A DNA stretch of 13,419 bases, taken from JAVJPJ01 sp040217295 (GTDB taxonomy: Bacteria; Pseudomonadota; Alphaproteobacteria; Rhodobacterales; Rhodobacteraceae). The notes under the pieces are model-generated. The model worked only from the letters and a program-made list of their open reading frames with translations, did not search any database and was not told the origin of the DNA. The position numbers were made by a program, and so were the translations under genes. Positions 7,501 through 13,419 of the stretch are shown piece by piece. The stretch spans positions 1 to 13,419 of the forward strand of contig CAYWTM010000095.1 of NCBI GenBank assembly GCA_964460185.1. Direction: 5' to 3'. Position 1 is the stretch's first letter; each line of letters starts with the position of its first letter.

Positions 7501-7554
7501 ATGATGACGATGCCCCGCTCCATCATTCTGCGAATTACTGGCCCGGCGCTCTGA
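7501..7554 (+). CDS. Possible leader peptide upstream of ileS (17 codons, three Ile)
   Basis: A small ORF, MMTMPRSIILRITGPAL, begins at the predicted transcription start of the ileS promoter, so it would be translated from a leaderless or nearly leaderless mRNA; no Shine-Dalgarno precedes it. It has Ile codons at 7522 (ATC), 7525 (ATT) and 7534 (ATT), a local AT-rich patch in GC-rich DNA. Its stop lies in the loop of the hairpin at 7542-7570. Sensing charged tRNA-Ile is a plausible role but is inferred only from position and composition; the ORF may be fortuitous. Confidence 0.35.
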   Translation: MMTMPRSIILRITGPAL

Positions 7555-7570
7555 GACCTGAGCTGCCGGG
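7542..7570 (+). promoter_or_regulatory. Stable hairpin in the ileS leader
   Basis: CCCGGCGCTC (7542-7551) pairs with GAGC-T-GCCGGG (7560-7570): 10 base pairs with one bulged T and an 8-nt loop that contains the leader ORF stop codon. It has no T-tract, so it is not an intrinsic terminator by itself. A second, weaker stem follows (GGTGC 7575-7579 with GCACC 7590-7594). Confidence 0.45.
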
Positions 7571-7625
7571 ACAAGGTGCTTGAGCTATCGCACCGCCCTG
7601 TTAACCCTGATGCGAACCGCAAGAT

Positions 7626-7631
7626 GAGGAG
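7626..7631 (+). promoter_or_regulatory. Ribosome binding site of ileS
   Basis: GAGGAG lies 8 nt before ATG 7640 and supports that start. Confidence 0.7.
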
Positions 7632-7639
7632 CGCCCGAG

Positions 7640-10606
7640 ATGTGCGCCGACACGCCTGACCAGACGGTCGATTACAAAGACACGCTGAACCTTCCGAAAA
7701 CCGATTTCCCGATGCGCGCAGGCCTGCCCAAGCGCGAACCGGAATGGCTGGACCGGTGGAACACGATCGGCGTCTACGAAAAGCTGCGCGAAAAGGCTGA
7801 GGGACGCACGCCCTTCACGCTGCATGATGGCCCGCCGTATGCCAACGGCCACCTTCATATCGGCCACGCGCTGAACAAGACGATCAAGGACATCATCGTG
7901 CGGTCCCATCAGATGATGGGCCACGATAGCCGCTATGTGCCCGGCTGGGATTGCCACGGTCTGCCCATCGAATGGAAGATCGAGGAACAATACCGCCAGA
8001 AAGGCCGCGACAAGGACGAGGTCGACGTGGTCGATTTCCGCCAGGAATGCCGCCGTTTCGCCGAGCACTGGATCGATATCCAGCGCGAGGAGTTCAAGCG
8101 CCTGGGCGTGACGGGCACCTGGGATGACCCCTATCTGACGATGGATTTCCACGCGGAACGCGTGATCGCCGAGGAATTCATGGTCTTCTTGATGAATGGC
8201 GCACTGTATCAGGGGTCCAAGCCCGTGATGTGGTCGCCGGTCGAGAAAACCGCGCTGGCCGAGGCCGAGGTGGAATATCACGATCGCCAGACCGACGCAG
8301 TATGGGTGCCGTTTGATGTGGTTCCCAGGGGCGAGGCGCTGGCGCTGCTCGATGAGGCCACGGACTTTGCCGATGCCTTGTTTGACATCGCAACCGACCT
8401 GCAATCCGCCAAGGTCGTGATCTGGACCACCACGCCCTGGACCCTGCCGCAGAACCGCGCGATCTGTTTCGGCCCCGGCATCTCTTACGGCCTGTACGAG
8501 GTCACGAGCCGCCCCGAGGAATGCTGGGTCACCATCGGCGATACGTACCTGATCGCCGACAACCTTGCCGCAGAAGCGCTTGCCGCGATGCGGTTGGAGC
8601 CGTCGATGTATCGCCGCCTGCGCGATGTCACACCCGATGAACTGGGCGCGCTTGCCTGCGCCCACCCGTTGCGCGGCGCCGAAGGTGCAAACGGCGAATG
8701 GGATTACGATGTGCCGCTGTTTCCCGGCGATCACGTGACCGATGACGCGGGCACCGGGTTCGTGCACACCGCACCCAGCCACGGCGATGACGACTACGCG
8801 ATCGGTGTGAAGCACGGGCTCGAGATGACGTACAACATCCTCGACGACAGCTCGTACCGGGCGGACCTGCCGTTCTTTGCGGGCGAATTCATCATCCGCC
8901 CGAACGGCAAACCGGGCAACGCCAACAAGCTGGTGATCGACAAGTTGGTGGAAACCGGCAAACTGCTGGCCCGCAAGCGCATCACCATTTCGGACGCGCA
9001 TTCCTGGCGGTCCAAGGCGCCGGTCATCCGCTTGAACCGTCCGCAATGGTTCGCCGCCATCGACAAGCCCATCGGGGGCAACGACACCTATGGCAAGACG
9101 ATCCGCGAACGCGCGTTGCGGTCGATCGACGAACTGGTGACATGGACCCCTCAAACAGGCCGCAACAGGCTGTATTCCATGGTCGAGGCACGCCCGGATT
9201 GGGTGCTGTCGCGCCAGCGCGCCTGGGGCGTGCCGCTGACCTGTTTCACCAAGATCGGGGCGGGTCCGCGCGATGAGGATTTCCTGTTGCGCGACCCGGC
9301 GGTGAACGCCCGGATCCTGGAGGCCTTCGAGGCCGAAGGTGCGGATGCGTGGTACAAACCCGGCGCCAAGACCCGGTTCCTCAGCCCCGACCATGACCCC
9401 GACGCCTATGAACAGGTCTTCGACATCCTGGACGTGTGGTTCGACAGCGGGTCCACCCACGCTTTCGTGCTGCGCGACCGCGCAGATGGCACGGCGGACG
9501 GCATCGCCGATGTCTACATGGAAGGCACCGACCAGCATCGCGGCTGGTTCCATTCGTCCCTGCTGCAGGCGTGCGGCACCAAGGGGCGCGCGCCATATCG
9601 CAACGTGGTGACGCATGGATTCACGCTCGATGAGAAGGGCATGAAGATGTCCAAATCCATCGGCAACACCATCGTCCCGCAAGAGGTCGTCGACCAGTAT
9701 GGCGCCGATATCCTGCGTCTTTGGGTGGCACAGGCCGATTACACCGCCGACCAGCGGATCGGCCCCGAGATCCTGAAAGGTGTGGCGGACAGCTATCGCC
9801 GGCTGCGCAACACGATGCGCTTCATGCTGGGGTCACTGGCGGATGTGACGGATGCCGATCAGGTAGCCCCGGCGGACATGCCCGAGCTTGAACAGTGGGT
9901 CCTGCACCGTCTTGCCGAACTCGATGTGACAGTGCGCGAGGGATACCGCTCGTTCGATTTCCAGGGCGTTTTCCAGGCGGTCTTTACCTTCGCCACCACG
10001 GATCTGTCGGCCTTCTATTTCGATATCCGCAAGGATGCGCTGTATTGCGACGGCGACACGCCCCGCCGCCGTGCCGCCCGCACGGTGCTGACGCTCTTGT
10101 TCGAACGCATGACCACGTGGCTTGCGCCGATCCTGGTATTCACGATGGAAGAGGTCTGGCTGGAACGCTTCCCCGGCGAAGACAGCTCGGTTCACCTGCA
10201 AGACATCCCGGAAACGCCCGCGTCGTGGCGCAACGACGCGCTGGCCGCGAAATGGGCGGACCTGCGCCGCGTGCGCCGGGTGGTGACCGCAGCCCTGGAG
10301 GTGCAGCGCCGCGACAAGGTGATCGGCGCATCCCTGGAGGCCGCCCCGCTGGTACAGATCGCAGATCCCGCGCTGGCCGCGATCATCAAGGGGGTCGATA
10401 TGGAAGACCTGTGCATCACGTCGGATCTGACCGTGATGGAGGGTGAGCCGCAAACCGACGCGTTCCGGCTGGATGATCCCGCCATCGGCGTGGTGTTCCA
10501 TGCAGCCCAGGGCGAGAAATGCCAGCGCTGCTGGAAGATCCTGCCGGACGTTGGCAGCCACAACCATCCCGGCACATGCAGCCGCTGTGACGCGGCGCTT
10601 GGCTAA
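7640..10606 (+). CDS. ileS: Isoleucine--tRNA ligase
   Basis: A 988-residue class I aminoacyl-tRNA synthetase that charges tRNA-Ile in the cytoplasm. Seen: the ATP-binding signature PPYANGHLHIGHA with HIGH at 73-76, then CP1 editing-domain motifs including WTTTPWTLPQNRAI and GTGFVHTAPSHGDDD (hydrolysis of mischarged Val-tRNA). These are followed by GTDQHRGWFHSSLLQ, KGMKMSKSIGN with KMSKS at 669-673, an anticodon-binding helical domain, and a C-terminal zinc finger with Cys961, Cys964, Cys980 and Cys983 (CX2C-X15-CX2C). The zinc finger marks the ordinary bacterial type rather than the mupirocin-resistant eukaryote-like type. ATG 7640 has GAGGAG 8 nt upstream. The gene has its own promoter, a roughly 140-nt leader with a possible leader peptide, and a strong terminator, so it is probably monocistronic. 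lspA, its neighbour in many bacteria, is not next to it here. Confidence 0.98.
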   Translation: MCADTPDQTVDYKDTLNLPKTDFPMRAGLPKREPEWLDRWNTIGVYEKLREKAEGRTPFTLHDGPPYANGHLHIGHALNKTIKDIIVRSHQMMGHDSRYVPGWDCHGLPIEWKIEEQYRQKGRDKDEVDVVDFRQECRRFAEHWIDIQREEFKRLGVTGTWDDPYLTMDFHAERVIAEEFMVFLMNGALYQGSKPVMWSPVEKTALAEAEVEYHDRQTDAVWVPFDVVPRGEALALLDEATDFADALFDIATDLQSAKVVIWTTTPWTLPQNRAICFGPGISYGLYEVTSRPEECWVTIGDTYLIADNLAAEALAAMRLEPSMYRRLRDVTPDELGALACAHPLRGAEGANGEWDYDVPLFPGDHVTDDAGTGFVHTAPSHGDDDYAIGVKHGLEMTYNILDDSSYRADLPFFAGEFIIRPNGKPGNANKLVIDKLVETGKLLARKRITISDAHSWRSKAPVIRLNRPQWFAAIDKPIGGNDTYGKTIRERALRSIDELVTWTPQTGRNRLYSMVEARPDWVLSRQRAWGVPLTCFTKIGAGPRDEDFLLRDPAVNARILEAFEAEGADAWYKPGAKTRFLSPDHDPDAYEQVFDILDVWFDSGSTHAFVLRDRADGTADGIADVYMEGTDQHRGWFHSSLLQACGTKGRAPYRNVVTHGFTLDEKGMKMSKSIGNTIVPQEVVDQYGADILRLWVAQADYTADQRIGPEILKGVADSYRRLRNTMRFMLGSLADVTDADQVAPADMPELEQWVLHRLAELDVTVREGYRSFDFQGVFQAVFTFATTDLSAFYFDIRKDALYCDGDTPRRRAARTVLTLLFERMTTWLAPILVFTMEEVWLERFPGEDSSVHLQDIPETPASWRNDALAAKWADLRRVRRVVTAALEVQRRDKVIGASLEAAPLVQIADPALAAIIKGVDMEDLCITSDLTVMEGEPQTDAFRLDDPAIGVVFHAAQGEKCQRCWKILPDVGSHNHPGTCSRCDAALG

Positions 10607-10608
10607 CC

Positions 10609-10648
10609 AAAGGGGTCGGCGCGCCGGACAGCGCGCGCCGACCCCTTT
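10609..10648 (+). terminator. Strong hairpin terminator after ileS
   Basis: It begins 3 nt after the ileS stop. Sixteen continuous base pairs (AAAGGGGTCGGCGCGC with its complement at 10633-10648) enclose an 8-nt loop, ending in TTT and followed by a T-rich CGCCTTTG stretch. A weaker 6-bp stem (GCCTGA 10656-10661 with TCAGGC 10670-10675) lies just beyond; nothing else is seen in the rest of the gap to yghU except a weak promoter. Confidence 0.8.
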
Positions 10649-10716
10649 CGCCTTTGCCTGAAGGGCACATCAGGCGCTTGCGCCGGGGGCAATGCACGGC
10701 ACCGGATCCGGGCCGC

Positions 10717-10744
10717 TTGGGTTGGCCCCGCACCGACCTATCTT
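10717..10744 (+). promoter_or_regulatory. Weak candidate promoter for yghU
   Basis: TTGGGT (10717-10722) and TATCTT (10739-10744) are spaced by 16 nt. Both hexamers are weak matches. The position, between the ileS terminator and the yghU ribosome binding site (CAGGAG, 10765-10770), is right. Confidence 0.3.
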
Positions 10745-10779
10745 GAGACAGACGACATTCGCGACAGGAGCCAATACCG

Positions 10780-11643
10780 ATGACCGATACCTACGAACCA
10801 CCAAAGGTCTGGACCTGGGAAAAGGGCAATGGCGGGCAGTTCGCCAGCATCAACCGGCCCGTTGCCGGCGCGACCCATGACCAGAATCTGCCGGTGGGCA
10901 AGCACCCGCTGCAGCTGTATTCCCTGGCCACGCCCAATGGCGTCAAGGTGACCGTCTTGCTGGAAGAGCTCTTGGCGGCTGGCCATGCCGGCGCGGAATA
11001 TGACGCCTGGCTGATCAAGATCGGCGATGGCGACCAGTTCGGCAGCGGCTTTGTCGACGTGAACCCGAACTCCAAGATCCCCGCCCTGATGGACCGGTCC
11101 GGCGATACGCCCGTGCGCCTGTTCGAAAGCGCCGCGATCATGCTGCATCTGGCCGAGAAATTCGACGCTTTCGTCAGCCATGACGCGCGGCCGGAAATGC
11201 TGTCATGGTTGTTCTGGCAAATGGGCAGCGCGCCATATCTGGGCGGCGGGTTCGGCCATTTCTACGCCTATGCCCCGGAGAAATGGCAATACCCCATCGA
11301 CCGGTTCGCCATGGAGGTCAAACGCCAGCTCGACGTGCTGGACCGTCACCTGGCAGAGAACGAATGGATGGCCGGCGGCATCTACACGATCGCCGATATG
11401 GCGATCTGGGCATGGTATGGGCAGCTGGTGCTCGGCCGGCAATACAATGCCGCCGAATTCCTCGACGTGGCCAGCTACAAGAACGTGGTCGAATGGGCAG
11501 AACGCATCGATGCACGGCCCGCGGTCAAACGGGGGCGCATGGTCAACAAGGCAACCGGTGACCTTTCGATGCAGCTTCACGAACGGCACTCGGCCGCGGA
11601 TTTCGAGACTCGTACACAAGACAAGCTGACCCCGGAGCAGTGA
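10780..11643 (+). CDS. yghU: Glutathione-dependent disulfide-bond oxidoreductase YghU (GST fold)
   Basis: A 287-residue cytoplasmic protein almost the same length as E. coli YghU and strongly similar throughout. YghU-type enzymes bind two glutathione molecules and reduce disulfides, with little classical transferase activity. Seen: the N-terminal extension KVWTWEKGNGG and FASINRPVAG typical of this subfamily, then GKHPLQLYS opening the thioredoxin-like domain, IGDGDQFGSGFVDVNPNSKIPAL (cis-Pro region), and FESAAIMLHLAEKF. The all-helical domain has LGGGFGHFYAYAPEKW and IADMAIWAWYG, and the tail MQLHERHSAADFETRT is diagnostic. ATG 10780 has CAGGAG 9 nt upstream. It is a single gene flanked by hairpins on both sides. 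Confidence 0.96.
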   Translation: MTDTYEPPKVWTWEKGNGGQFASINRPVAGATHDQNLPVGKHPLQLYSLATPNGVKVTVLLEELLAAGHAGAEYDAWLIKIGDGDQFGSGFVDVNPNSKIPALMDRSGDTPVRLFESAAIMLHLAEKFDAFVSHDARPEMLSWLFWQMGSAPYLGGGFGHFYAYAPEKWQYPIDRFAMEVKRQLDVLDRHLAENEWMAGGIYTIADMAIWAWYGQLVLGRQYNAAEFLDVASYKNVVEWAERIDARPAVKRGRMVNKATGDLSMQLHERHSAADFETRTQDKLTPEQ

Positions 11644-11663
11644 TACTACGCATGACCGGACCC

Positions 11664-11693
11664 TCCTGCCCCCGCCCAAGCGCGGGGGCAGGA
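11664..11693 (+). terminator. Hairpin terminator after yghU
   Basis: A 12-bp perfect stem (TCCTGCCCCCGC with its complement at 11682-11693) has a 6-nt loop and lies 20 nt after the yghU stop. No T-tract follows, so efficiency is uncertain. Confidence 0.55.
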
Positions 11694-11751
11694 AAGACCG
11701 TCTGCCCTCCGAGCCGGCCCTCGCCACCGGGGCGGGCCGCCCGTCGCTTGC

Positions 11752-11780
11752 TTGACAGGATCGGTGGCTCGGCAGAGGTT
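11752..11780 (+). promoter_or_regulatory. Candidate promoter for the alkyltransferase gene
   Basis: A perfect -35 hexamer TTGACA lies at 11752-11757. The region 17 nt downstream (GAGGTT, 11775-11780) is a poor -10 match, so only the -35 element is convincing. Apart from this and the yghU terminator, the 205-nt gap between yghU and the alkyltransferase holds only a 20-codon ORF (11790-11852). Confidence 0.35.
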
Positions 11781-11848
11781 TGGTCCATCATGTCATCCAC
11801 CGCCCCAGATTACCGCATCTTCCGGCGCTGCCCGGGCGCGCAGCTACG

Positions 11849-12301
11849 ATGAAGGGCGCGATGGACACCCAGCTTGGTCCTGTCTGGGTCGAGGTCCATG
11901 ACAGGGCCGTCACCGCCTCTGGTTGGGGTGAGGCCGACCGCACGCCCGATGATCCCCTGCTGATCGAGGCGCTTGAACAGCTTGCCCGGTATTTCGATGG
12001 AGCGCGCCACCATTTCGACCTGCCCATCGCCCATGGCCGCAGCGGGCTGCAGGCCGAAGTGATGGCTGCGCTGATGGCGATCCCCTTCGGAGAAACCCGC
12101 ACCTACGGCGCGTTGTCCAAGGCCCTCGATGCCCCTGCACAAGCCATCGGGCAGGCCTGTGGCGCAAATCCCCTGCCCATCCTCATTCCCTGTCACCGGG
12201 TGTTGGGGGCCTCGTCACTGGGTGGGTTCAGCGCACCGGGCGGGATCGAGTCCAAGGTTTGGCTTTTGCGACATGAAGGGGCGGCAGGCCTGCTGATCTG
12301 A
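11849..12301 (+). CDS. ogt: Methylated-DNA--protein-cysteine methyltransferase (short form), Gln at the arginine-finger site
   Basis: A 150-residue suicide DNA-repair protein that transfers alkyl groups from O6-alkylguanine to its own cysteine. Seen: IPFGETRTYGALS at 78-90 with Tyr87 of the helix-turn-helix, GANPLP at 105-110 with the hinge Asn107, the active site ILIPCHRV at 111-118 with Cys115, a GGFSAPGG loop, and a closing KVWLLRHEG. The N-terminal domain is short, as in many alphaproteobacterial forms. Odd point: the recognition-helix position that normally holds the base-flipping arginine (ARAVG in E. coli Ogt) reads AQAIG, with Gln98 (codon CAA 12140-12142). The start is uncertain: ATG 11849 has no Shine-Dalgarno but overlaps a small upstream ORF as ATGA; ATG 11861 has AAGGG only 4 nt before it. 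It is convergent with ygfZ, 35 nt between stops. Confidence 0.92.
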   Translation: MKGAMDTQLGPVWVEVHDRAVTASGWGEADRTPDDPLLIEALEQLARYFDGARHHFDLPIAHGRSGLQAEVMAALMAIPFGETRTYGALSKALDAPAQAIGQACGANPLPILIPCHRVLGASSLGGFSAPGGIESKVWLLRHEGAAGLLI

Positions 12302-12336
12302 GCCGGCTGCCTTTGATATTCCAACCGTTCCACAGG

Positions 12337-13101
12337 TCAATCCACACCCGCCTGATCCCAGCTTACCCGCGCATCGCCAGCCTGCAGATCCCCCTGGGCG
12401 CGGTCAAAGCGCAGGTAGGCAATGCCCTGACCGCCCGCCTGCGTATACAGCGTTCCCGCGATGCGCTCGCCTGACACGATGTCTGTCCCGACCGCGGCCT
12501 GACCGTCGACGGACACCGTGACGAACCCTTTTCGCAACTCGGTCTTGTGCTTCATGCGGGCCGTCACCTCCTGGCCCACATAGCACCCCTTGCGGTGATC
12601 CACCCCGGACAACCGGTCAAACCCCGCCTCCAGGATATAGGTATCATCCGCGATCAGCTCGACACCGGTTTCCGGCACACAGGCCGCGACCCGGACCGCG
12701 TCCCAGTCGATCGTGGGCGCTCCACCGTCCAACCCGTAGCCGCGCCAACCCAGCGAGGGGTCACGCGGATCGGCGAAGCCGCCTTGGGGCGCGTCACCCA
12801 GCCCGCGCACCACGCCAAGGCCGCTATCCTCGATCGAGACATCGGCGCGCAGGCGATACATCATCAGCCGCTGCGCCAGCTTCGCCGCCACATCCGCCTT
12901 GACATCCAGCAAGATGTCATCGCCCCGGTTCAGCAGGAAAAAATCGAAAAGATACTTACCCTGCGGCGTCAGCAGGGCAGAGTAACTGAGCCCTTCGCCC
13001 GGACCGCGCACGTCGCGGGTGACCAGCCCCTTGAGAAACCCGTCGCGATCGGCCCCGCCTATGCGCAGGACCAGCCGATCCTCTGCCCGTTCACCCGGCA
13101 T
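12337..13101 (-). CDS. ygfZ: Folate-binding protein YgfZ (Fe-S cluster maintenance)
   Basis: A 254-residue cytoplasmic protein of the YgfZ/IBA57 family, related to the GcvT aminomethyltransferase fold. It binds tetrahydrofolate and supports assembly or repair of certain Fe-S enzymes, including the tRNA-thiolating MiaB in E. coli. Seen: FLKGLVTRDV near 22-31, ALLTPQGKYLFDFF at 42-55 (the folate-fold segment), MYRLRADVSIED at 81-92, and the family signature KGCYVGQEVTARM at 171-183 with the conserved Cys173. A C-terminal beta domain follows. Length fits the short alphaproteobacterial form (E. coli is longer, about 326). The ATG at 13101 is preceded by a near-ideal ribosome binding site. It is convergent with the alkyltransferase gene and divergent from the aminotransferase gene. 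Confidence 0.95.
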   Translation of the reverse strand: MPGERAEDRLVLRIGGADRDGFLKGLVTRDVRGPGEGLSYSALLTPQGKYLFDFFLLNRGDDILLDVKADVAAKLAQRLMMYRLRADVSIEDSGLGVVRGLGDAPQGGFADPRDPSLGWRGYGLDGGAPTIDWDAVRVAACVPETGVELIADDTYILEAGFDRLSGVDHRKGCYVGQEVTARMKHKTELRKGFVTVSVDGQAAVGTDIVSGERIAGTLYTQAGGQGIAYLRFDRAQGDLQAGDARVSWDQAGVD

Positions 13102-13103
13102 CC

Positions 13104-13112
13104 ATCACCTCC
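13104..13112 (-). promoter_or_regulatory. Near-ideal ribosome binding site of ygfZ
   Basis: On the minus strand GGAGGTGAT matches the 16S anti-Shine-Dalgarno over 9 bases, with 6 nt between GGAGG and the ATG. It is the strongest such site in the window and fixes the start at 13101. An out-of-frame ATG sits 4 nt before the true start. Confidence 0.75.
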
Positions 13113-13171
13113 GTTGATCTGTCACTCCACAGCTAATCATCGCCGGCACGCAAGCCAAGCCATCCCTGCAA

Positions 13172-13200
13172 TTGACCCTGCGCCTACGTCGATTTAACGG
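13172..13200 (+). promoter_or_regulatory. Candidate promoter for the class V aminotransferase gene
   Basis: TTGACC (13172-13177) matches 5 of 6 -35 bases. The A/T patch GATTTAACGG (13191-13200) could hold the -10 element (TTTAAC at 15 nt spacing or TAACGG at 17 nt). It is placed 30-60 nt before ATG 13229. Confidence 0.4.
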
Positions 13201-13228
13201 TGACCCGTCCAGCCAAAGGAATTTCAGC

Positions 13229-13419
13229 ATGAGCCTCGCCCAAGGCCGCCACTATCTTGCCATTCCCGGCCCGTCGGTCATGCCCGACCGTGTGCTGCAG
13301 GCCATGCACCGCCCCGCGCCCAATATCTATACAGGCGAACTGGTGGAATTGACGGCCAGCCTGGTGCCCGACCTCAAGACCATCGCGCGCACCCAACACC
13401 ATGTTGCGATGTATATCGC
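13229..13419 (+). CDS. Class V pyridoxal-phosphate aminotransferase (alanine/serine-glyoxylate type), truncated by window edge
   Basis: The first 63 residues of a protein whose start, YLAIPGPSVMPDRVLQAM followed by HRPAPNIYTGELVEL, matches the N-terminus of the class V aminotransferase group that includes serine-glyoxylate and alanine-glyoxylate aminotransferases. These enzymes make glycine from glyoxylate with PLP as cofactor. The catalytic lysine lies beyond the window, so the exact substrate cannot be decided. ATG 13229 has AAAGGA (13215-13220) 8 nt upstream. It is divergent from ygfZ with 127 nt between starts, a gap that carries a candidate promoter for this gene. Confidence 0.85.
   Translation, partial: MSLAQGRHYLAIPGPSVMPDRVLQAMHRPAPNIYTGELVELTASLVPDLKTIARTQHHVAMYI

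Noticed and set aside
7610..7630. CtrA-type site suggested by TTAACC before ileS
   Set aside because: Only one half-site is present; the second TTAA at the required spacing is missing.
7445..7640. T-box riboswitch in front of ileS
   Set aside because: No T-box sequence or Stem I architecture is visible, the leader is too short, and T-boxes are not expected in Alphaproteobacteria.
7601..9682. A 693-codon open frame on the minus strand across ileS
   Set aside because: It is antisense to an unmistakable ileS and reflects the codon bias of a GC-rich gene; its translation shows no recognisable domain.

Overview
The window is a high-GC, gene-dense chromosomal segment. Gene content, codon use and protein style fit an alphaproteobacterium of the Rhodobacterales (roseobacter/Rhodobacter type). 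That placement is inferred from recognising the protein families; no search was run. No rRNA, tRNA, CRISPR array, insertion sequence, integrase or prophage gene is visible, so this looks like ordinary core/soft-core chromosome.

Layout. (1) 1-2200, plus strand: the 3' half of a xanthine dehydrogenase/CO dehydrogenase-type molybdopterin subunit. It overlaps by 14 nt a TTG-started DUF2235 serine hydrolase. (2) 2204-2971, minus strand: truA, convergent with the hydrolase, only 3 nt between stop codons and a palindrome across both stops. (3) 3076-6240, plus strand: a tight operon of ycjX (P-loop GTPase), a YcjF/TIGR01620 membrane protein (DUF697) and a ChaC-type gamma-glutamylcyclotransferase, with 4-8 nt overlaps. 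A short, apparently frameshifted gene follows at 6242-6492. (4) 6524-7444: a ten-helix EamA/DMT transporter. (5) 7465-10648: ileS with a recognisable promoter, a roughly 140-nt leader and a strong hairpin terminator. (6) 10780-11643: yghU, a glutathione-dependent oxidoreductase of the GST fold. (7) 11849-12301: a short O6-alkylguanine-DNA alkyltransferase, convergent with ygfZ (12337-13101, minus). (8) 13229-end: the start of a class V aminotransferase, divergent from ygfZ.

How the genes relate. ycjX/ycjF are the partners of the phage-shock regulon in enterobacteria; here no psp gene is in view and they share an operon with a glutathione-degrading enzyme. ileS and truA serve translation. YghU (glutathione redox), the alkyltransferase (DNA repair) and YgfZ (Fe-S maintenance) are stress or housekeeping functions placed side by side, with no evidence that they form one system.

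Most interesting signals. The ileS leader has a promoter whose predicted start coincides with a 17-codon ORF containing three Ile codons, followed by a stable hairpin over the ORF stop, which suggests leader-peptide control of ileS. The alkyltransferase carries Gln in place of the usual arginine finger. A short gene after chaC can be restored by one inserted base. I did not find a convincing new multi-gene defence or biosynthetic system.
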